A stretch of DNA of 9,431 bases, from assembly GCA_002729275.1 (NCBI GenBank), contig PBTP01000031.1:20419-29849 (forward strand), given 5' to 3'. This DNA is from Roseibacillus sp. GTDB taxonomy: Bacteria; Verrucomicrobiota; Verrucomicrobiia; Verrucomicrobiales; Akkermansiaceae. Every line of letters starts with the position of its first letter. Within the stretch, counting starts at the first letter, position 1. A program made the position numbers and the translations under genes. Below the pieces are notes generated by a model that saw nothing but the letters and a program-made list of their open reading frames with translations, made no database searches and was not told the DNA's origin. Shown here in pieces: positions 1 through 5,318 of this stretch.

Positions 1-641
1 GTTCCTGAACCACACATGGGATCTACCAGGGGAGAGCGACGGTCCCATCCTGAGAGAGAGAGAATCCCGGCAGCGAGGTCTTCCTTCATGGGGGCCTCGC
101 CATGTTCGATCCGGTATCCCCTCTTGAATAAGGGAGTGCCCGACATGTCGAGAGCGAGGGTGGCCCGGTGTTTCTCGAGATATACCACGATGTGAACGTC
201 CGGGTCTCTTTTTTCGATAGAGGGACGAACGCCACCGCAAAGCTTACGGAAGGTATCGGTGATGCCGTCCTTCACGCGGTGGATTGCGTAGCGGGTATGA
301 GTGATCTTTGGAGAGTGGCCTTTGACGTCAATCCGCAGGCGGGCATCCACTGGGAAAAGTTTGTGCCAGTTGGTTTTCCGGGACTGGTAGTAGAGCAGGT
401 CATAGTTGCGGGCATTGAAGCTGCGGATGGGGCGCAGGACATTTAGTGCTGAACGCAATCCCATGTTGGCTCGGTAAAAGCCCGCTAGATTTGTGATAAT
501 CTCGACGGCTCTCTTGTGTCTCGCGACTACCTCGATATCTAATTCCCTGAGCTCCTCCTCGACTACTCTTTCCAAGCCTCCGCGGCACAGGACGAAGCCG
601 GGGAGTCGGTCCGGATCAGGAGCCGGTGTTGGTGCGGGCAT
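1..641 (-). CDS. rlmL: THUMP-domain 23S rRNA (guanine-N2)-methyltransferase, RlmL type, N-terminal part (cut by window edge)
   Basis: This reading frame runs without a stop from an ATG at 641 to the left edge, giving 213 complete codons. The product resembles the N-terminal half of RlmL/YcbY, which methylates N2 of a guanine in 23S rRNA (G2445 in E. coli) using S-adenosylmethionine in the cytoplasm. Residues about 15-60 match the ferredoxin-like start (PGFVLCRGGLERVVEEEL). Residues about 60-165 are the THUMP RNA-binding region, including RYAIHRVKDGITDTF and KRDPDVHIVVYLEK. The family signatures DMSG (165-168), LFKRGYR (171-177) and APMKEDLAAGIL (183-194) follow. The last visible residues, VDPMCGSG (206-213), are the start of the SAM-binding motif, and the remaining two bases are consistent with the expected Thr. 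The catalytic part lies outside the window, so whether an RlmK domain is fused cannot be seen. The start lacks a clear ribosome-binding site. The gene is divergent from the propeller gene to its right. Exact target specificity is inferred from the family. Confidence 0.9.
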   Translation of the reverse strand, partial: MPAPTPAPDPDRLPGFVLCRGGLERVVEEELRELDIEVVARHKRAVEIITNLAGFYRANMGLRSALNVLRPIRSFNARNYDLLYYQSRKTNWHKLFPVDARLRIDVKGHSPKITHTRYAIHRVKDGITDTFRKLCGGVRPSIEKRDPDVHIVVYLEKHRATLALDMSGTPLFKRGYRIEHGEAPMKEDLAAGILSLSGWDRRSPLVDPMCGSG

Positions 642-826
642 AATTCTGGATTTGCTGGGAGGGGGATAACAACGGCATGATACGGGTTTATTGTTGTTCT
701 CGCGAGTCACAATCATCTTGCCAAAAAGTGAGGTCGAAGAATCAAGGAATATGCGATGATGAGGAGCCGGGATGTCTATTTTTCCTCGTCGGGGATTCTC
801 TCAATGTGCAACAAATCCTCCTACAT
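642..826. other. Divergent intergenic region between rlmL and the propeller gene
   Basis: The frame of the downstream propeller gene stays open back to an ATG at 677, but the extra 50 residues are Cys- and Ser-rich, resemble no domain, and sit in front of a good signal peptide, so I treat this stretch as non-coding leader. A purine-rich GGGAGGGGG run at 658-666 lies 10 nt before that ATG and is the one argument for the longer start. An 8-bp palindrome CTCGCGAG lies at 699-706. I could not find a convincing sigma-70 promoter for either gene. Confidence 0.45.
758..790 (+). other. Possible leader hairpin upstream of the propeller gene
   Basis: GATGAGGA (758-765) can pair with TCCTCGTC (783-790) as an 8-bp RNA stem with one G-U wobble and a 17-nt loop, ending 36 nt before the chosen start at 827. 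On the minus strand the wobble becomes an A-C mismatch, so the structure favours plus-strand RNA. There is no T-tract after it, so it is not an intrinsic terminator. A stem of this size can arise by chance and no known riboswitch is recognised. Confidence 0.2.
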
Positions 827-2173
827 ATGATTCCTCGATTAGCCCAAGGCCTCCTGATCATGGCGGGAGCCTCACTTTCACTCGCTGTGGCCGAGCTGGA
901 GAACTTTGATCGCCTTACTTTTCATGGGGCTCCAAAGTCTCTGTCTGCTGAGGCCGTCACAGAGGATTGGCCCAGGTTTCTGGGCCCAAGGCATGACCTG
1001 CACTCGAAGGAGAGTAGACTACTGAAAGTCTTTCCTGAGGAAGGTCTGGCAAAAGTCTGGGAGGTCAAGCGTGGCTCCGGGCATGCGCCAACTGTGATCT
1101 CGGGTCGCCGGTTGGTCATGTTCCATGTTCTTGACGGGAAAGAAGTCATCGAATGTCTGCATACAGAGACGGGTCGTAGATACTGGAAGTATGAATATCC
1201 GGTTCGGTTGGGTTCCAGTTATGGAGTTGAGGATGCGCCAAGATCCGGTCCGGTGATTGATGGAGAGTTCGTCTTTGTAGTAGGTATCCGGGGAGATCTG
1301 CACTGCCTTAGACTTGAGAGTGGAAAATTGATATGGAAAAGGAATCTTGAGGAAGATTATGGGCCGGCCCCCTTCTTTTTTGGACGTGGTGGATGCCCCC
1401 TGGTTCAAGGTGAACAACTCATTATTAATGTTGGTGGCAAAATTTGTGTTGGGGGATTTGATAAAAGAACAGGGCGTTTATTATGGAGTACAAAGCATAA
1501 GTGGAACGCTAGTTATGCTTCTCCGGTCCCGGCCGTCCTGAATGGGAAGAAGCGGGTCCTGGTATTCACCGGGGGAATGGTTGATCCTCCGACCGGTGGG
1601 TTGCTCAGTATCGACCCCAACAATGGAAGGGTTGATGACTCCTTCCCCTGGCGGGCACGGATGTTCGCATCGGTGAATGCGGCGTCCCCTGTGGCGGTGG
1701 GCAATGCCGTCTTTATCACAGAGAGTTATACTGAGGGAGGAGCTCTTGTTGAGGTAGCTCCGGATGGCGAGTTTCGTATGCGCTGGAAGGCTCCGCGCTT
1801 TGGGAGTCAGTTTACCACGCCGGTTTTTCATGAAGGGCACCTTTATGGAGTCAGTGGTACTGCAGGAACAGAGATCGTCTGTCACGAGGTTGGGACCGGT
1901 AAGGAAAAGTGGAGGGATGGGATTGATCTTGCGAATACCCGGCTGGGAAGGGCGAGCTTGCTCCGGGTTGATGGGGCCTTTCTTTGCCTGGGAGCCCAAG
2001 GGACTCTTCTCTGGCTCGATCTGTCCCCGGGAGGGGCACGAGTTCTTGCCAAGACACAACTTTTTCGAGCACCTGAAACGTGGGGGGTCCCCGCCCTGAG
2101 CCGGGGATTACTTTACGTCAACCAGAATGCATTCGGGTCAAGACTGGTTTGCTATGATCTCCGTGGGCAGTAG
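827..2173 (+). CDS. Exported PQQ-like beta-propeller protein
   Basis: The 448-residue product begins with a Sec-type signal peptide (residues 1-22: a short MIPR n-region, a hydrophobic core, and cleavage probably after AVA). The mature part starts with DWPRFLGPR (47-55), a form of the W-P-x-F-x-G-P signature typical of PVC PQQ-like propellers. Blade-type repeats with the G-x-x-x-W pattern occur at TGRRYW (115-120), SGKLIW (165-170), TGRLLW (215-220) and TGKEKW (357-362). This is the fold of the quinoprotein/BamB-like superfamily. I see no evidence that it binds PQQ or has dehydrogenase activity; such proteins often act as extracytoplasmic scaffolds or binding proteins. I chose 827 over the in-frame ATG at 677 because the signal peptide starts there and the upstream 50 residues look non-coding. 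There is no clear ribosome-binding site. A 52-nt gap separates it from the next gene, which has the same orientation and is also exported. The specific role is unknown. Confidence 0.85.
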   Translation: MIPRLAQGLLIMAGASLSLAVAELENFDRLTFHGAPKSLSAEAVTEDWPRFLGPRHDLHSKESRLLKVFPEEGLAKVWEVKRGSGHAPTVISGRRLVMFHVLDGKEVIECLHTETGRRYWKYEYPVRLGSSYGVEDAPRSGPVIDGEFVFVVGIRGDLHCLRLESGKLIWKRNLEEDYGPAPFFFGRGGCPLVQGEQLIINVGGKICVGGFDKRTGRLLWSTKHKWNASYASPVPAVLNGKKRVLVFTGGMVDPPTGGLLSIDPNNGRVDDSFPWRARMFASVNAASPVAVGNAVFITESYTEGGALVEVAPDGEFRMRWKAPRFGSQFTTPVFHEGHLYGVSGTAGTEIVCHEVGTGKEKWRDGIDLANTRLGRASLLRVDGAFLCLGAQGTLLWLDLSPGGARVLAKTQLFRAPETWGVPALSRGLLYVNQNAFGSRLVCYDLRGQ

Positions 2174-2174
2174 G

Positions 2175-2204
2175 CTGATTCCGTCGCTTCAGTTGAATTA
2201 TAAT
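2175..2204 (+). promoter_or_regulatory. Candidate sigma-70 promoter for the STN-repeat protein
   Basis: A perfect -10 hexamer TATAAT lies at 2199-2204. CTGATT at 2175-2180 matches 3 of 6 positions of the -35 consensus at a spacing of 18. Transcription would begin near 2211, leaving a leader of about 15 nt that holds the weak ribosome-binding site TAGGGT (2215-2220) in front of the ATG at 2226. The gene may therefore have its own promoter as well as any read-through from the propeller gene. The weak -35 keeps confidence low. Confidence 0.35.
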
Positions 2205-2225
2205 GGAAATCAGTTAGGGTTGATC

Positions 2226-2891
2226 ATGTCTACGCGATTGATCAGCAGGCTGAGCATCGGTGTGATCCTGGCTGCGATTGTTTTCTTTGGTGCCCAGGTC
2301 GGGTATGCAGACACAAAAAAAATTGCCAAGGTAGAATTCGATGAGGCGAATCTCAGTGACTTGATTTCCTTTTTGCGGGAGGGATCTTCAGGAACGGTTC
2401 GCAATGTTATTGTCGATCCCAGAGTCAATCGTGAATTGAGAGTCAGTCTTCGCCTTTACGATGTGACCAAAGGAGTAGCCTTTGCCTACGCCGCGGAACT
2501 CGGAGGTTTTGATTATCGTGAGGACCGGTACGCTATCCGGATAGTGCCACGGAGTGTAAGTGCTAGGGTCAGGCCTTTCCTGAAACGGGGGAGTCCGGTC
2601 ATCGCACGACGGCTCGCTGAGATCAGAATGCCCAAGGTTGAATTTGACGAGACGGATCTTGGGCAGGTAGTCGAAGACCTGGTCGAAGCGACCCGCAGGC
2701 TAGACTCATCGAAAAAAGGAATCAATATTCTCCTCGGGCCCGGAGTAGACTCTTCCTCTCAGGTGACGTTGCAGCTCCAGAATATTCCAGTGGGACAGGT
2801 CCTGAACTACATCGCGGAATTCTCAAAGCTCAAAATCCGGATAGATGGCAATGCGATTCTCTTGCTGGATCGGAAATCAGGAGGGAAGTAA
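2226..2891 (+). CDS. Small exported protein with two tandem STN/secretin-N-like repeats
   Basis: The 221-residue product has a signal peptide (about 1-28, cleavage probably after GYA). The rest is two copies of one module. Copy 1 spans about 35-107 and opens with KVEFDEANLSDLISFL. Copy 2 spans about 137-214 and opens with KVEFDETDLGQVVEDL. The later halves, 60-107 and 167-214, align over 48 positions without a gap. Each copy has the order strand (VEFDE), helix, strand (NVIVDP / NILLGP), V-x-L-x-L strand, helix (AFAYAAELG / VLNYIAEFS), and a closing strand pair. This is the pattern of STN domains found at the N-terminus of secretins and TonB receptors, but no secretin barrel or TonB plug follows. 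It is probably a soluble periplasmic protein; a partner such as a secretion or pilus complex is conceivable but nothing in the window shows it. The frame is open back to 2127 inside the propeller gene, but the signal peptide and the TAGGGT site support 2226. It converges on the oxygenase gene. Confidence 0.75.
   Translation: MSTRLISRLSIGVILAAIVFFGAQVGYADTKKIAKVEFDEANLSDLISFLREGSSGTVRNVIVDPRVNRELRVSLRLYDVTKGVAFAYAAELGGFDYREDRYAIRIVPRSVSARVRPFLKRGSPVIARRLAEIRMPKVEFDETDLGQVVEDLVEATRRLDSSKKGINILLGPGVDSSSQVTLQLQNIPVGQVLNYIAEFSKLKIRIDGNAILLLDRKSGGK
2328..2693 (+). repeat. Internal duplication within the STN-like protein (copies begin at 2328 and 2634)
   Basis: The segments coding for residues 35-54 (2328-2387) and 137-156 (2634-2693) share 9 of 20 residues, including an identical KVEFDE. 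The following 48-residue stretches share 14 identities without gaps. The DNA of the two copies differs at many synonymous sites, so this is an old domain duplication, not a recent tandem repeat. Confidence 0.75.
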
Positions 2892-2921
2892 AGGCGGGCT
2901 TCGAGAAGGGTCCCGATTTCC

Positions 2922-3878
2922 TCATGCAGTGATTCCTGGGTAGCTTCGGTGAAATGCTTTTAGCATGTGCTCTCCGTAGAGAATTGGCTCAAGAGGTGAA
3001 CTGTTGGAAGTGTCTCTCTCAAAGGGCGGCAGAGAGTCCAGAGAAAGAGGATTCACCATTGTATCGAGATCGGGCTCAAAGAAAAATGGAATAGAGTATC
3101 TCGTGGAGTGCCCCCGGGGACTACGGACTCGATGGGGCGTAGCCATGAAGTAATGAGCAGTCCAGACCTCCAGCATATCCCCCAGGTTTACAACGAGGGA
3201 ATCAGGCCTGGGAAATGCTGTAATCCACGTTCCGTCAGTCCGACGTATTTCGAGTCCGCCTACCTCGTCCTGAGCGAGAATGGTCAGACAACCAAAATCC
3301 GTATGGTCTCCAATTCCCTGCCCGGTGTGGCAATCTGGCTCGACTGGAGGATAGGCGATGAGTCGGAGCATGCAGTGAGGCGGAATAAAATGACGGGAGA
3401 AAGTGTCCTCCTCAAGGTCCAGACACAGGGCCAGACTTTTAACGAGGTTTTCGCCGATACGGCCAAGCTGCTCCAGATAGGATTCGCATGCCTCGCGGAA
3501 CCCGGGGTAGGAGTTAGGCCACTGGTTAGGCCCATGAAGGATATGATGTTCTTTTTTCGAATGTGACGAAGAGCGTTCGAATCCGAGATCGAGAGTCTCC
3601 TTATGGTCGGGATTTCCCTGTGTTTCTTCCTCATCAAGAACGGAATAACCTCGAAAATGCCTCGATCGGCTGAGGCGAATCGCATTCTTTTTTGCTGCTG
3701 GAAGCGCAAAAAAATCTCGTGTCTGGTCAAACATGGTTTTGAGCGGCCCAGCTGTCAGCTCCGGATAGCGGAGATAGAAAAATCCGATATGGTGGCAGGT
3801 ATGCCTCAGACTCTGAAGCAGAGAAGGCTCGCGTGAAAGGATATCACTGTAGTTGAAGGTTGGAAGGTCCCCGGCCAT
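2922..3878 (-). CDS. 2-oxoglutarate/Fe(II)-dependent dioxygenase, isopenicillin N synthase-like family
   Basis: The 318-residue length is normal for the family. The N-terminal DIOX_N region (about 5-110) has CHHIGFFYLRYPE (28-40), FFALPAAKK (56-64) and RGYSVLDEEETQG (76-88), followed by DHKETLDLGFE (91-101). The C-terminal double-stranded beta-helix carries the iron triad HTD (H192, D194) and the distal H249 in ATPHRV. RYS (R260-S262) is the usual R-x-S that binds the 2-oxoglutarate carboxylate. All catalytic residues are present, so it should be an active cytoplasmic oxygenase that hydroxylates, desaturates or cyclises a small molecule. The substrate cannot be deduced: no biosynthetic cluster, peptide synthetase or transporter is nearby. 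It appears to be a single gene, since an intrinsic terminator separates it from the operon upstream. Its start has no visible ribosome-binding site. It converges on the STN gene with 30 nt between stops and no clear terminator in the gap. Confidence 0.88.
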   Translation of the reverse strand: MAGDLPTFNYSDILSREPSLLQSLRHTCHHIGFFYLRYPELTAGPLKTMFDQTRDFFALPAAKKNAIRLSRSRHFRGYSVLDEEETQGNPDHKETLDLGFERSSSHSKKEHHILHGPNQWPNSYPGFREACESYLEQLGRIGENLVKSLALCLDLEEDTFSRHFIPPHCMLRLIAYPPVEPDCHTGQGIGDHTDFGCLTILAQDEVGGLEIRRTDGTWITAFPRPDSLVVNLGDMLEVWTAHYFMATPHRVRSPRGHSTRYSIPFFFEPDLDTMVNPLSLDSLPPFERDTSNSSPLEPILYGEHMLKAFHRSYPGITA

Positions 3879-3917
3879 CAGCCGCGAGTATTATGAGTAT
3901 TCCAGGCCAGTCACGTA

Positions 3918-3946
3918 GAAATAGAGGCGTATTCTGAGCGGTTCAA
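3918..3946 (-). promoter_or_regulatory. Candidate promoter for the 2OG-Fe(II) oxygenase
   Basis: On the minus strand TTGAAC (3946-3941, 4 of 6 to consensus) is followed after exactly 17 nt by TATTTC (3923-3918, 3 of 6). It lies about 40 nt before the ATG at 3878, and its -35 element overlaps the end of the T-tract of the upstream terminator. A second -10-like CATAAT close to the ATG has no -35 partner. The hexamers are weak and this is a tentative call. Confidence 0.3.
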
Positions 3947-3978
3947 AAAAATCGCCCGGATCCATTGGAGCCGGGCGA
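3945..3978 (-). terminator. Intrinsic terminator after the DUF1549-DUF1501 operon
   Basis: Read on the minus strand, the perfect 8-bp GC-rich arms TCGCCCGG and CCGGGCGA (3978-3971 and 3959-3952) enclose an 11-nt loop in which TCC and GGA can also pair. Seven T residues follow directly (3951-3945). It begins 35 nt after the DUF1501 stop and separates that operon from the oxygenase gene. Confidence 0.9.
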
Positions 3979-4013
3979 GAGGTAAGGCGGAGAAGGTCGT
4001 AGAGTTCGTTTGC

Positions 4014-5297
4014 TCAGACGGATCCGAAGGCCTCCTTGATTACTTTTCCGCGATCCCCTACGAAGAAAGGTCGACCACCCATGGCGTGAATCCTTTTTTC
4101 GACCGGAAGCCCAAGAGCGTATGCGACAGTAGTATGAAGATCTTTGGGCTCGTAGGACTCGGTTTCGATGTTACTTGCAACTGCATCGGTCTTTCCGATT
4201 ACCTTGCCCCCTTGCACGCCGCCTCCTGCCATCATGATGGAGAAAGCCTTTGGGAAGTGATCCCTTCCGCCTCGACCATTTACCTTTGGGGTTCGACCGA
4301 ATTCGGTTGTGAGCACGACCATGGTGTCGTCCAGCATTCCTTGGGATGATAAATCCTGGAGAAGGGCGGCAATTGGAGCATCCATGGCGTTCGTCCGGTT
4401 GGCTGCGGTTCCTGCATTTCCATGCTGGCCATCCCAGCCACCAAGCTGGACTTCTACGTATCTCACGTCGTTTTGGACCAGTCTTCGAGCTAGGAGAAGG
4501 CCTCGGGCGAATCGTGAATTACCGTAGAGATTTTTGACGCTGGCCGACTCTTTGTTGATGTCAAAAAGTTCCGTGGTCTTGCTGTCGAACAGTTTCACGG
4601 TTTCCTCGTAGAAGTCAGCGTATGACTTGACTTCATCGTGCGGGAATCCTTTCGCGAAAGACTCCCTGAAGGTCTCTGCATACTTCAGGCGCCGTTCGAA
4701 TTGGGTCTTATTAATCTTTGGCAGAAGGTCCTTAATGCCACGGCTGGGATCTCCGATCGGAAGCGGACTGTGGTCTGGGCGAAAGAAGCCAGGTCCTGGG
4801 TTTCCTCCCCCGACTACCACACTGTCTGGGACGAGCTTGCTGCGGCGTCCGAGGAAGTATTGAGCCCACGATCCGATCTGCGGGTGAGAGACACCTGGTC
4901 GACGGGCAAATCCGGTATGCATGAGGTAGTTGCCACCTCCATGATCCCCTGTCCTCGTAGTCATACTCCGAACAACCGCGAACTTGTCTGCCTGTTTGCC
5001 AAGTTCGGGGAGAAGATTGGAAATCTGGACGCCATCTGCATTAGTTGCAACCGGCTGGGATGGGCCTGAAATTCCACTTGTGGTCTTGGGATCAAAGGTG
5101 TCGACATGAGTCATACCTCCAGACATGTAGAGGAAGATGACGTTCTTTGCGGTGGCATGAGAGGCAGGATTGAGAACCTGGCTCTCTGTTGCTCCGGCAA
5201 TACCCGGAAGGATGGATACTCCGAGGGTGGAAGCGGCAGCCCCGGTCAGGAAGTTTCTCCGGTCTAATTCGCCGAGCTTATTGATACTGTCTTTCAT
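4014..5297 (-). CDS. Tat-exported DUF1501 family protein
   Basis: The 427-residue product is a full-length DUF1501 member, a family related to the alkaline phosphatase/sulfatase fold that is highly expanded in Planctomycetota and Verrucomicrobiota. The N-terminus has a twin-arginine signal, DRRNFLTGAA (12-21), followed by a hydrophobic stretch and likely cleavage near 36-40. Family motifs are NVIFLYMSGGMTHVDTFDPK (52-71), TRTGDHGGGNYLMHTG (114-129), GGWDGQHGN (286-294), TTEFGRTPKVNGRGGRDHFP (330-349) and GGGVQGGKVIGKTD (358-371). The conserved Asp and His residues could bind metal. It starts 21 nt after the stop of the DUF1549 gene and is surely co-transcribed with it. The enzymatic activity of the family is not firmly established; hydrolysis of sulfated or phosphorylated substrates is inferred from the fold. 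The start has no strong ribosome-binding site, so translation may depend on the upstream gene. Confidence 0.92.
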   Translation of the reverse strand: MKDSINKLGELDRRNFLTGAAASTLGVSILPGIAGATESQVLNPASHATAKNVIFLYMSGGMTHVDTFDPKTTSGISGPSQPVATNADGVQISNLLPELGKQADKFAVVRSMTTRTGDHGGGNYLMHTGFARRPGVSHPQIGSWAQYFLGRRSKLVPDSVVVGGGNPGPGFFRPDHSPLPIGDPSRGIKDLLPKINKTQFERRLKYAETFRESFAKGFPHDEVKSYADFYEETVKLFDSKTTELFDINKESASVKNLYGNSRFARGLLLARRLVQNDVRYVEVQLGGWDGQHGNAGTAANRTNAMDAPIAALLQDLSSQGMLDDTMVVLTTEFGRTPKVNGRGGRDHFPKAFSIMMAGGGVQGGKVIGKTDAVASNIETESYEPKDLHTTVAYALGLPVEKRIHAMGGRPFFVGDRGKVIKEAFGSV

Positions 5298-5318
5298 GGC
5301 TGAGGGATCGTGGGTGGG

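Noticed and set aside
50..64. GA dinucleotide run as a simple repeat or slippage site
   Set aside because: It is short and in frame encodes the ordinary residues ILSLS of the methyltransferase; there is no sign of frame disruption.
168..446. Plus-strand frame of 92 codons and minus-strand frame at 400-588
   Set aside because: Both are out-of-frame shadows of the RlmL-type gene, whose frame encodes the complete family signatures.
1481..2059. Minus-strand open frame of 192 codons
   Set aside because: It is antisense to the propeller gene; the Pro/Ser/Arg-rich product is a typical shadow and has no motif.
2892..2921. Possible terminator between the convergent STN and oxygenase genes
   Set aside because: Only CTTC-GA-GAAG with a GGG/CCC extension across an internal loop can form, and no T-tract follows on either strand.
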